A stretch of 64,000 bases of DNA from Acinetobacter sp. ANC 4178 (GTDB lineage: Bacteria > Pseudomonadota > Gammaproteobacteria > Pseudomonadales > Moraxellaceae). The translations under genes were made by a program, and so were the position numbers. The notes beneath the pieces were generated by a model, which was not told where the DNA came from, did not search any database, and was given only the letters and a program-made list of their open reading frames with translations. The DNA lies in contig NZ_SJOD01000002.1 in the NCBI RefSeq assembly GCF_004331175.1, positions 310,001 to 374,000 on the forward strand. The letters are read 5' to 3'. Below, one piece after another: positions 35,940 to 43,881 of the stretch; the first letter of the stretch is position 1; every line of letters starts with the position of its first letter.

Positions 35940-36371
35940 TTAGGGATAAAGTGGATTCCCTTTGTTTCCATCGCCCCCCGTAACGACAAAGCCGAATTTC
36001 TCATAAATCGGTTGTGCATAAAAACTCGAATTGACCGTAATGGAATGTACCGACTGCCGCTTAATTTTCGCTTCAATAAAGTTCCACATCACAGTACCGT
36101 AGCCCTGACCATGTAAGGCTTTAATCAGGAAAAAATGCATTAAATGTGCGGGTTCCAAATACGCGACCACCCCCACGATTTCCTATTCAAGTTCAGCAAC
36201 AAAGTAATGAATATCTTCCCGTTCAAAAATGGTTTGAATGACTTCTGGTGTGAATTGTTTTCACCCTTACTGATGAGCAATAACGTCTTCAACAAATGGA
36301 GCAATCACCGCAACAATAGCAACAGTGTCATTTGGTGTTGCTTTTCGAATAAACAAGTTTGGACTATACAT
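35940..36371 (-). pseudogene. GNAT acetyltransferase pseudogene with three in-frame stops
   Basis: The frame runs from an ATG at 36371 to 35940 (143 codons) and reads as one GNAT domain: MYSPNLFIRKATPNDT, then IFEREDIHYFVAELE, VGVVAYLEPAHLMHFF, LHGQGYGTVMWNFIE (the acetyl-CoA loop) and YEKFGFVV. Three stops interrupt it at codons 35 (TAA), 37 (TGA) and 63 (TAG), with no frame change. Homology on both sides of each stop indicates point mutations in a once intact gene. A GTG at 36176 could give a C-terminal fragment of 78 residues, which would lack the first strands of the fold. Confidence 0.8.
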
Positions 36372-36483
36372 TTTTATTTTCTTCTGTGATCACAACTTTC
36401 AATAGTATTCCCACGCAAAAAGCATGCACAACTTCAATCGGATCTTTCACTTCATACTTTAAAAATCTAAGCCTAGAAGCCAT
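36364..36483 (-). CDS. Possible 39-residue protein upstream of the GNAT pseudogene
   Basis: An ATG at 36483 reads MASRLRFLKYEVKDP ... EENKNV and its TAG overlaps the pseudogene ATG (ATGTATAG). No good ribosome site precedes it and no family is recognised. Coupling to the GNAT gene would be conventional if both were real. It may be chance. Confidence 0.25.
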   Translation of the reverse strand: MASRLRFLKYEVKDPIEVVHAFCVGILLKVVITEENKNV

Positions 36484-36602
36484 TAAATTTATAATTTGAA
36501 TGGCAATACCCCAAATTAAATCCATTCATTGGCAGCTCAAATCAGATTTATCAACACCAATATGCTATACCTATCAACATAAGAATAACTGAGCCTTTGA
36601 TC

Positions 36603-37235
36603 ATGTTGGATTTGTCACAAATTTTCGCATTTGCTTTGGTGAGTCTGGCAATGGTCCTCACCCCCGGCCCGAATATGATCTACCTCATTTCACGTTCAAT
36701 TTCTCAAGGAAAAACAGCTGGTTTCATTTCTTTAGGCGGTATCGCACTGGGCTTTGTCTTATACATGCTCTGTGCTTCTTTTGGAATCACTGCGCTCGTT
36801 GTCGCAGTTCCATATGCTTATGACACGATTCGTATTGTAGGGGCTCTCTATTTACTCTGGTTGGCATGGAAAGCTTTACGCCCCAATGCGGCGCCTATTT
36901 TTAGTCTCAAAGATTTATCGAGCGATTCCCCGTTAAAATTATTTTTAATGGGCTTTTTGACCAGTTTACTGAATCCTAAAATTGCGATTATGTATTTGTC
37001 TTTATTGCCACAGTTTATTCACCCACAACAAGGCAGTATTTTAGCGCAGTCTATTCAACTCGGTACGATCCAAATTTTTGTCAGTGTTTCAGTAAATGCC
37101 ATTATTGTTTTTTCTGCAGGTAGCATTGCACTTTTTCTACAGCGAAAACCACTTTGGGCAAATGTTCAGCGTTGGCTCATGGGCACAGTTCTCGCTGGGC
37201 TTGCAGTACGCATTCTTCTGGAAAGTCGTCGTTAG
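36603..37235 (+). CDS. LysE/RhtB family amino acid exporter
   Basis: 210 residues from the ATG at 36603; a TTG two codons earlier is also possible. Six membrane helices, with the family pattern LTPGPNMIYLISRSISQGKTAG at residues about 20-40 and FLTSLLNPKIAIMYLSLLPQF in the third quarter. Family members export Lys, Arg, homoserine, threonine or other amino acids; the substrate cannot be told. It stands alone, 230 bases downstream of a GNAT pseudogene on the other strand. Confidence 0.88.
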   Translation: MLDLSQIFAFALVSLAMVLTPGPNMIYLISRSISQGKTAGFISLGGIALGFVLYMLCASFGITALVVAVPYAYDTIRIVGALYLLWLAWKALRPNAAPIFSLKDLSSDSPLKLFLMGFLTSLLNPKIAIMYLSLLPQFIHPQQGSILAQSIQLGTIQIFVSVSVNAIIVFSAGSIALFLQRKPLWANVQRWLMGTVLAGLAVRILLESRR

Positions 37236-37365
37236 AATGCCATATCAAAACCAGCAGATGGTGACGGGCAAGGTTAATCCTGATTTTTAGCGTAGATAAC
37301 CTTGACCAAATCAGTTCATGCTACACTTTGCACAGTCTTAACTTTTTCAAACTAATTATATCGTT

Positions 37366-38301
37366 ATGAGCCAAGCACAGACCTATACACCTGGTGAATT
37401 TCAATGGTCATTCCTCCATCCTAAATATTGGGGAATTTGGCTTGGCATCGTTTTCTTAATGATACTGGCAATTTTGCCATGGGCAATTCAATATCGCTTA
37501 GCCACTTTTCTGGGAAATCTAACGTTTAATCAACTGAAATCCCGCCGTAAAACTACGCTGCGCAATTTAGAAGTCTGTTTTCCAGAATGGAGTCCAGAAC
37601 AAGTCCAAGCCCATGCCCGTCAGGTTTTCGTTGATCAAATGCTTGGGATATTTGAAACCCTGAATGCTTGGTACTGCCCACAATGGTTCAAAAATCGAGT
37701 CACTATTGAGGGTTTAGAGCATATTCAAACCGCGCAAGCAGCGGGTAAAGGCGTGTTACTGCTCGGCACTCATTCCACCTTATTAGATGCAGGTGGTTAT
37801 TTATGTGCACAATATTTTGAACCCGATGTGGTGTATCGTCCACAGAATAACCCGTTGTTAGACATGTTGATTTATCGTTGTCGTGCCACGATTTACGCCA
37901 ATCAAATTGACCATGATGATATGCGTGGTCTGATTCGTAATTTAAAAAATGGACATGCCATTTGGTATAGTCCAGACCAAGATTTTGGTTTAAAACAAGG
38001 GGTGATGGCTCCCTTTTTTGGGGTGCCTGCCGCAACTGTTACGGCGCATCGACGTTTATTAAAAATCTCTAAAGCCGTTGCTGTACCGCTGTATTTCTAT
38101 CGCCATGGCGATGTGGCAAATCCCCAATATCATCTGCTGATTGAACCTATGGTAGACAACTTACCCAGTGAAGATGAAGTGGATGATGCAACGCGGGTCA
38201 ATCAAATTATTGAACGACAGCTTCGCATTGCGCCTACTCAATACATGTGGTTTCACCGTCGCTTTAAAACCCGCCCAGAAGGCTATGAAAAAATTTATTG
38301 A
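37366..38301 (+). CDS. Lipid A biosynthesis acyltransferase (LpxL/LpxM family)
   Basis: 311 residues: an N-terminal anchor helix (about residues 24-45) and the LPLAT fold. The HX4D catalytic motif is seen as GTHSTLLDAGG (His about residue 136, Asp 141), followed by the conserved YRPQNNPLLDMLIYRCR and WYSPDQDFG. It moves a lauroyl or similar acyl chain from ACP to Kdo2-lipid A precursors. I cannot separate LpxL from LpxM by sequence alone. A stem-loop and a glycosyltransferase gene follow, consistent with lipooligosaccharide synthesis. Confidence 0.85.
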   Translation: MSQAQTYTPGEFQWSFLHPKYWGIWLGIVFLMILAILPWAIQYRLATFLGNLTFNQLKSRRKTTLRNLEVCFPEWSPEQVQAHARQVFVDQMLGIFETLNAWYCPQWFKNRVTIEGLEHIQTAQAAGKGVLLLGTHSTLLDAGGYLCAQYFEPDVVYRPQNNPLLDMLIYRCRATIYANQIDHDDMRGLIRNLKNGHAIWYSPDQDFGLKQGVMAPFFGVPAATVTAHRRLLKISKAVAVPLYFYRHGDVANPQYHLLIEPMVDNLPSEDEVDDATRVNQIIERQLRIAPTQYMWFHRRFKTRPEGYEKIY

Positions 38302-38309
38302 TCAACTAC

Positions 38310-38345
38310 ATCGAGGAGAAAGCACGATTGCATCCTCGATATTTT
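38310..38345 (+). terminator. Possible terminator after the acyltransferase gene
   Basis: ATCGAGGA pairs with TCCTCGAT around 15 bases, then ATTTTG follows. The loop is long and the T run short. Confidence 0.4.
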
Positions 38346-38394
38346 GCTTGATACATGGCCCAAACGGCACAACAGGATAAAAAGGATAAACTCA

Positions 38395-39501
38395 ATGAAG
38401 GTGATGCAGCTTCTCCCTGAACTGAATAGTGGTGGTGTTGAACGTGGCACACTCGAAATTGCTAAAGCGCTTATTCATCAGGGGCACGAGTCATTGGTGG
38501 TTTCCAATGGTGGACGTATGGTGGCACAACTTGAAGCCGAAGGCTCTACCCACTTAACCTTGCCCATTCACAAGAAATCATTGTCGAGTCTGTGGCAAAT
38601 TCGTCCATTACGCCAACTCATTCAGCAGCATCGCCCAGACATTGTGCATGTTCGCTCACGCGTTCCTGCATGGTTGACGCATTTTGCCTTAAAAGGCATT
38701 CCTGCAACTGATCGTCCGCACTTGATTAGTACCGTACATGGTTTCTATTCAATTAATCGTTATAGTGCAATTATGACGCAAGCAGAGAAAGTCATTGCGG
38801 TTTCGGACAGTGTGGTGCAATACATCACCGAACATTATAAAAATTGCCCTCCGCAAGATATCGTCCGTATTTACCGTGGTATAGATCCCAAAGCATTCCC
38901 TCATGGATACCAACCATCAGTACAGTGGATTCAACACACCTTAAAAGACTATCCACAACTCGAACATAAGTTCCTCTTGTGCTTACCAGGGCGAATTACG
39001 CGTCTGAAAGGGCATGAAACCTTAATTGAATTAGTACAGCAACTGCATGCGCAATTCCCCTACCTGCATGCTATTGTGGTTGGCGGAGCTGATCCTAAAA
39101 AAGCCGCTTATTTGGATGAACTGCAACGCAATATTCAAAGCAAAGGCTTAGAACATCAGATTACCTTCGTCGGTCACCGCTCAGATATTCGTGAATGGCT
39201 TGCCTACAGCGATGTGGTCTTGTCTTTATCCAATCAGGCAGAAACCTTTGGACGTACCGCCTTAGAAGCGTTGTCTGTAGGTACACCCGTGATAGGTTGG
39301 AAAAGAGGTGGCGTTGCTGAAATTTTATCGTCAGTTTATCCGCAAGGTCTTATTCCTGTAGATGATCACGCCGAACTTATTCGCGTCGTACAACACCATA
39401 TTGAACAACCTCAACACGTGGCTCCTGTCACGCAGTTTAGCTTACAAGACATGTGTGAGCAGACTTTAGCGCTTTATCAAGATATCTTGAAGTCGTCATA
39501 A
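38395..39501 (+). CDS. GT4 family glycosyltransferase
   Basis: 368 residues from the ATG at 38395; AAAGGATAA precedes it, while a start at 38344 would be inside the hairpin. The N-terminal lobe has MQLLPELNSGGVERGTLEIA (Gly-Gly of GT-B), STVHGFYSIN and IAVSDSVVQYI; the C-terminal lobe has LPGRITRLKGHETLIEL, VVGGADPKK and the conserved EX7E as ETFGRTALEALSVGTPVIGW. It transfers a sugar from a nucleotide-sugar, probably to the lipooligosaccharide core given its neighbour. The sugar and acceptor are unknown. An Rsm-like RNA gene lies just after it on the opposite strand. Confidence 0.88.
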   Translation: MKVMQLLPELNSGGVERGTLEIAKALIHQGHESLVVSNGGRMVAQLEAEGSTHLTLPIHKKSLSSLWQIRPLRQLIQQHRPDIVHVRSRVPAWLTHFALKGIPATDRPHLISTVHGFYSINRYSAIMTQAEKVIAVSDSVVQYITEHYKNCPPQDIVRIYRGIDPKAFPHGYQPSVQWIQHTLKDYPQLEHKFLLCLPGRITRLKGHETLIELVQQLHAQFPYLHAIVVGGADPKKAAYLDELQRNIQSKGLEHQITFVGHRSDIREWLAYSDVVLSLSNQAETFGRTALEALSVGTPVIGWKRGGVAEILSSVYPQGLIPVDDHAELIRVVQHHIEQPQHVAPVTQFSLQDMCEQTLALYQDILKSS

Positions 39502-39526
39502 TTTTTAAATAAATTTCAGGTATCTT

Positions 39527-39702
39527 AAAGCACATAACCCGAGTTCTGCTTCCTGCAAAACTCGGGCATATGAGGTTGTGCTTTCAATCGTAATTTTTGT
39601 TTTGGGGTTTGGTCATCCTAACCAGCCATCATTTCCGTGATGATTTTCCTTCAGCGTCGTCTTCCTTAGTGGGATGTTCCGTTCCCTGTTCCGTGTGCTG
39701 AT
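39527..39702 (-). ncRNA. Rsm/Csr-type regulatory RNA A (predicted CsrA decoy)
   Basis: The intergenic stretch after the glycosyltransferase holds, on the minus strand, eight GGA motifs in about 150 bases (plus-strand TCC at 39551, 39616, 39634, 39647, 39663, 39678, 39683, 39690). Three lie in hairpin loops: ATCAT-CACGGAA-ATGAT at 39628-39644, GGGA-ACGGAACA-TCCC at 39671-39686, and a strong terminal hairpin at 39538-39566 with loop AGGAA. A GacA-box palindrome (39759-39776) and a -10-like TATTCT (39709-39714) lie upstream, which places the 5' end near 39702. The 3' end is uncertain: an outer stem AAAGCACA/TGTGCTTT lacks a good T run. Such RNAs titrate CsrA/RsmA; the call is structural, not experimental. 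Confidence 0.75.
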
Positions 39703-39708
39703 GGAGTA

Positions 39709-39714
39709 AGAATA
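39709..39714 (-). promoter_or_regulatory. -10 hexamer of RNA A
   Basis: TATTCT on the minus strand, 44 bases below the GacA box, the same spacing as for RNA B. The -35 region (TGGTAG) is weak, as expected for an activator-dependent promoter. Confidence 0.55.
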
Positions 39715-39758
39715 AAAGAATTCTTAAAGTTCTACCATTCGTCAGAGACCGAAACCTT

Positions 39759-39776
39759 TGTAAGCAATTTCGTACA
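39759..39776 (-). promoter_or_regulatory. GacA-box-like palindrome upstream of RNA A
   Basis: The minus strand reads TGTACG-AAATTG-CTTACA, one mismatch from the pseudomonad GacA upstream activating sequence TGTAAG-N6-CTTACA. Its centre is about 65 bases from the predicted start of RNA A, the distance known for rsm genes. Confidence 0.75.
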
Positions 39777-39799
39777 CAATTTCTCATGCAATTTGTTTA

Positions 39800-40918
39800 C
39801 TACTTCTCGTTTTTGTAATCCTGTGCAATTTCATCCGTCACTATTTTTTCTTCGCGCTCTGCTTTTTCAATCCCTTCTTGTATGGCGATCTGAGCTTCTT
39901 GTTCATCTGCATCCGTTTGCTCTAATTCTTCTTGCTGTTGCTCAAATAGACGTCCCGTTTGTAATTTGACATAGATCGGAAAGTGATCTGAACCGATATG
40001 CGGTAAACGCTGCATTTCAATAAGTGCAAAGTCTGTACTGTGAAAGACATGATCGAGTGACCAACGTAAAAAAGGATAATCCGCATGAAAAGTATTCACA
40101 TAATGCCGTCCAACTCGCGGGTCGAGCAAGCCGCTGATCCGTTGGAATAGACGCGTCGTTCGTGACCAAGCCACATCGTTCAAATCCCCCATGACAATAC
40201 AGCTTTGATCGAGCTCTTTAATTTGATCACCCACAATCAACAATTCAGCATCTCTTAAGGTTGAATCTTTGGCTTCCGTCGGACTTGGCGGTTTTGGATG
40301 TAGACAGTACAACTGTACAGGCTGCCCTGAAGGCAACAGCACCGTCGTATGAATCGAAGGAATTTCATCACTTAAAATAAACTTCACTTCTGCATCGATA
40401 AGTTTCAATCGACTATACAAATGCATGCCATACAGGTTGTCTAAGGGAATTGGAACGCGATAAGGATAGTCCGCCTCAAGCACCTGTAATGCCTGTTGCC
40501 AACACTGATCTGTTTCTAAGGTCAAAACCAGATCGGGCTTAAATTTGCTAATTTGTTCAATGAGTAAATGATGCTGGGTATTGGGCGTCAGCACATTCGA
40601 AACCAGTAATGAAATCTGTCGCTCAGGCTGCAATTGCTCGTGAGAAACGGTTTGAACCTGTTTTTTCCACACAAAGGTATAAGGCAACACCATTTTTAAC
40701 TGATACGCTAAGGCTGCGATTAACGCGACGAGAATCAATTCACGTTGTAAATCCCAAGGATCAGGCCAAAAAATCAGTAAAATAAAGGCCAAAAGACCCA
40801 ACGCCAGCATTTGTAGTCGTGGAAAATCGGCACCGCGAATCCACCATTCATCCCGTGGGATCAATGACCAAAACGTCAGAATCACCACAATAGCCGCCAA
40901 GACTTCCACCCAAATCAT
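39800..40918 (-). CDS. Endonuclease/exonuclease/phosphatase (EEP) family membrane protein
   Basis: 372 residues: three N-terminal hydrophobic helices, then an EEP domain with the signatures LLVSNVLTPN, FKPDLVLTLETD, LHPKPPSP, VMGDLNDVAWS and GSDHFPIYVKL (Asp, Asn and His in catalytic positions). The C-terminal 45 residues are a Glu/Gln-rich tail. EEP enzymes cleave phosphodiesters in DNA, RNA or lipids; the substrate is unknown. Its downstream gap holds RNA A on the same strand. Confidence 0.78.
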   Translation of the reverse strand: MIWVEVLAAIVVILTFWSLIPRDEWWIRGADFPRLQMLALGLLAFILLIFWPDPWDLQRELILVALIAALAYQLKMVLPYTFVWKKQVQTVSHEQLQPERQISLLVSNVLTPNTQHHLLIEQISKFKPDLVLTLETDQCWQQALQVLEADYPYRVPIPLDNLYGMHLYSRLKLIDAEVKFILSDEIPSIHTTVLLPSGQPVQLYCLHPKPPSPTEAKDSTLRDAELLIVGDQIKELDQSCIVMGDLNDVAWSRTTRLFQRISGLLDPRVGRHYVNTFHADYPFLRWSLDHVFHSTDFALIEMQRLPHIGSDHFPIYVKLQTGRLFEQQQEELEQTDADEQEAQIAIQEGIEKAEREEKIVTDEIAQDYKNEK

Positions 40919-41039
40919 ATGGTTTTTCTCAATCTTATTCTGTTTGGTAAAACTAAACCTAGACTAACTTTATCAATTTTGTATGTATCATAAACAAGTT
41001 ATTTCGTTCAATTATAGTGATGTTTTACTTATGTAGTGC

Positions 41040-41067
41040 TTGCAGTTGTGGTCGCTTTTGATACACT
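41040..41067 (+). promoter_or_regulatory. Probable asd promoter
   Basis: TTGCAG (41040-41045) and TACACT (41062-41067) with a 16-base spacer, about 40 bases before the asd ATG. Confidence 0.5.
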
Positions 41068-41108
41068 CAAACCCCTTTTAAATTTTTAACGCACCGAGGC
41101 AAAATGAC

Positions 41109-42227
41109 ATGAAAGTAGGTCTGGTCGGTTGGCGCGGGATGGTTGGTTCCGTCCTTATGCAACGTATGGTTGAAGAGAATGACTTTGCTCACTTTGAGCC
41201 ATTCTATTTTTCTACCAGTAATGCAGGTGGTGAAGCCCCTGCATTTGGTGGTAAGACTGCCCCAGCACTTATGGATGCGACAGACATTAATAGTCTGAAG
41301 CAAATGGATGTCATTATTACCTGTCAAGGTGGCGACTATACCTCTGAAGTCTTTCCAAAGTTAAAAGCCGAAGGCTGGAAAGGCTATTGGATTGATGCTG
41401 CGTCTACCTTGCGTATGGAAGATGAAGCCATCATCGTACTTGACCCAGTGAACATGAACGTCATTAAAGATGGTTTAGTCAATGGGACTAAAACATTTGT
41501 AGGCGGTAACTGTACCGTTTCGTTGATGCTGATGGGCTTAGGTGGTTTATTTCAAAACAACCTTGTGGAATGGGCAACCTCGATGACTTATCAAGCAGCA
41601 TCGGGTGCAGGCGCGCAAAATATGCGTGAACTGATTTCTGGTATGGGCTATTTGTACAACAATACCAAAGATTTGTTAGATGACCCACGTTCTCCAATTT
41701 TAGACATCGACTCTAAAATTGCGGAATTACAACGTGGTGAAGGCTTCCCTTCTGCAAACTTTGGTGTGCCTTTAGCAGGCTCACTCATTCCATACATCGA
41801 CAAACAGCTTGAAAGCGGTCAATCGAAAGAAGAATGGAAAGGTCAAGTTGAAACCAACAAAATTTTAGGCAATCAACAGATTGTTCCAATTGATGGTCAC
41901 TGTGTCCGTATTGGTGCAATGCGTTGTCACTCACAAGCACTCACGTTGAAATTGAAAAAAGACGTACCGCTGGATGAGATTGAAGACATGTTACGTAGCG
42001 CCAACCAGTGGGCGAAAGTCGTTCCAAATACGCGTGAAGCATCAATGACTGATCTGACTCCTGTGGCAGTGACAGGCACGCTCAGCGTTCCTGTGGGTCG
42101 TTTACGTAAATTGAATATGGGTAAAGAGTACCTTGGTGCATTCACTGTGGGTGATCAACTGTTGTGGGGTGCTGCTGAGCCACTACGTCGCATGCTGCGT
42201 ATTCTAATTGATTTTAAAAATGCATAA
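41109..42227 (+). CDS. asd: Aspartate-semialdehyde dehydrogenase
   Basis: 372 residues with the NADP-binding [18 protein letters not shown] at the N-terminus, the active Cys in [18 protein letters not shown] (about residue 136), and the His region of [14 protein letters not shown]. It reduces aspartyl phosphate to the semialdehyde for Lys/DAP, Thr and Met synthesis, and thus for peptidoglycan. The ATG at 41109 follows a GCACCGAGGCAAAATGAC leader with a GAGG. The asd-fimV-truA order is shared with pseudomonads. Confidence 0.97.
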   Translation: MKVGLVGWRGMVGSVLMQRMVEENDFAHFEPFYFSTSNAGGEAPAFGGKTAPALMDATDINSLKQMDVIITCQGGDYTSEVFPKLKAEGWKGYWIDAASTLRMEDEAIIVLDPVNMNVIKDGLVNGTKTFVGGNCTVSLMLMGLGGLFQNNLVEWATSMTYQAASGAGAQNMRELISGMGYLYNNTKDLLDDPRSPILDIDSKIAELQRGEGFPSANFGVPLAGSLIPYIDKQLESGQSKEEWKGQVETNKILGNQQIVPIDGHCVRIGAMRCHSQALTLKLKKDVPLDEIEDMLRSANQWAKVVPNTREASMTDLTPVAVTGTLSVPVGRLRKLNMGKEYLGAFTVGDQLLWGAAEPLRRMLRILIDFKNA

Positions 42228-42247
42228 GCATTTTTAAATTTTCAAAC

Positions 42248-42276
42248 AAAAGCCGATCAATTATGATCGGCTTTTT
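42248..42276 (+). terminator. Intrinsic terminator of asd
   Basis: AAAAGCCGATCA and TGATCGGCTTTT pair around ATTA, T run after. Confidence 0.93.
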
Positions 42277-42368
42277 ATGTAACTAGAATGTTATCCATTT
42301 ACAATTCCTCAACATCTCGGTAATGTATAATTCTCTCGTTGCGATATATGACCAGAGTCAAAACTAAG

Positions 42369-43814
42369 ATGACTGTATATAACAAATTAAAAATTGCTAT
42401 TCTCGCCATTATTGCATCGCAACATCTTCATGCAATTAGTATTGATCCATTACAGATTCAGTCTGCACCTGGAGAATTACTCTACGCTGAAATTCCATTT
42501 CATCATGCGAAAACCGATGAGCCTGTCCAAGTCAGCTTGGCTACACCAGAAGATATCAATAGCTTAGGTGTTGTTCATCAACCTCCAGGTCATCTTAATT
42601 TCTTTTCTCGACAAAGCAGTTCCGGTGAGGGTGTTATTACCATCACCTCATCTCGTCCATTGACTGAATCTGAGCTGAATATCGTGGTCCGTATTCAGGA
42701 AGGCAGTGCCGTCCATTTACGCCATATCCGCACGCCAATCCAACGTACCGCCGTAGCGAAACCTATGTTTAGTACAAAGGCTAACGAAAAAGTGCTTAGC
42801 CCGATCATGATCGTAAGTGAAAAAGATATTGCGCTTAACTTACCGACCAGTGCTCAATTGCAGCCACCAGAAGCTGCGAAACTGAATCCAACGTCCAATT
42901 CGGTGGATTCACTCAAACTCAAAACAATACAACCACCAAAGTTAGCAGCAGTGACGGACTCAACTGAGGCGCCTATTGTCGTTTCTAGCTTAAATACAGC
43001 AACGGGTGCACCAGCCCAAGAAGCCAAGGGGCTTAACGAAACTACAGCGGACTCGGCAACGCCAAAGACAACCGTTGCAAAAAATACGGAAAATCCAGTA
43101 ACTAAACCATCGCCTAGCCCTCAAGTACAGCAAAATCAGAAACGTTTGGATGCAGAGAAAGGTTCTGCCGCATCGGTTCAAGCAGCATCTTCAGCACCAA
43201 AATTACCTGCTGAACCAAAACCACAACCCATCAAGTCTGCTCCTGCTGCAACAGCATCGGAAGTAAAAAAAGTTCAGCCTAATCAGCATATCGTACAAAA
43301 TAATGAATCGCTTTGGGCAATTGCACAACGGGTTGCCACTGAGCAAAATCGTCCAATTGGCGAAGTCATGCAGCAAATTAAAACCCAAAACTCGCATGCA
43401 TTTATTCAGGGTGATATCAACCGATTACGTCGTGGGGTCACTTTAAACTTACAAACCAATACGACCCAAAAATCTCAACAAAAAATTGTGGCTCCGCCTA
43501 GTACAACGGTAAAACAGTCTGGCAAAGCAAAATATCGCCTGAATCAAGCCGAAATGAGCTTGGTGGCAGAAAAGAACCCAGAAACCACGAATGGAACGGC
43601 AAAACAGAAAGCTGAGAATGAGCAAATATCAAATGAATTGTCATTAAAAGTTATGACATCTCGAGAAAAAACCGTTAAATTACAGAGAAACGTAACTCAG
43701 CTGGAATTGGCACTACGTCAAAAGGACCAAAGAATTCAATTATTAAATGCTCGTCTTGCACAATTGCAACAACAGTTGAAAGCACAACAAGCACAGAAAA
43801 AGCCAAACAGCTAA
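42369..43814 (+). CDS. fimV: FimV N-terminal half: periplasmic LysM protein
   Basis: 481 residues from the ATG at 42369 (MTVYNKLKIAILAIIASQHLHA is a signal peptide); earlier ATG/TTG codons at 42348 and 42339 are less suitable. The mature chain has the FimV N-terminal domain (about residues 25-120, GELLYAEIPFHH), a long Pro/Thr/Ala-rich linker, a LysM domain around residues 305-355 (HIVQNNESLWAIAQRVATEQ), and a C-terminal coiled coil (residues about 410-470). FimV promotes type IV pilus secretin assembly and twitching. In pseudomonads it is one protein with the downstream part; here the chain stops before the membrane helix. Confidence 0.82.
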   Translation: MTVYNKLKIAILAIIASQHLHAISIDPLQIQSAPGELLYAEIPFHHAKTDEPVQVSLATPEDINSLGVVHQPPGHLNFFSRQSSSGEGVITITSSRPLTESELNIVVRIQEGSAVHLRHIRTPIQRTAVAKPMFSTKANEKVLSPIMIVSEKDIALNLPTSAQLQPPEAAKLNPTSNSVDSLKLKTIQPPKLAAVTDSTEAPIVVSSLNTATGAPAQEAKGLNETTADSATPKTTVAKNTENPVTKPSPSPQVQQNQKRLDAEKGSAASVQAASSAPKLPAEPKPQPIKSAPAATASEVKKVQPNQHIVQNNESLWAIAQRVATEQNRPIGEVMQQIKTQNSHAFIQGDINRLRRGVTLNLQTNTTQKSQQKIVAPPSTTVKQSGKAKYRLNQAEMSLVAEKNPETTNGTAKQKAENEQISNELSLKVMTSREKTVKLQRNVTQLELALRQKDQRIQLLNARLAQLQQQLKAQQAQKKPNS

Positions 43815-43881
43815 ATTGTTATATAATTTTGATATTAGAATCAATGAATTAAACGTACATTTGATTCATAAGGGGTAAAAC

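Noticed and set aside
39502..39799. Considered RNase P RNA, tmRNA or 6S RNA for the gap after the glycosyltransferase
   Set aside because: Their conserved motifs are absent and the gap is too short; the GGA and GacA-box pattern fits Rsm instead.
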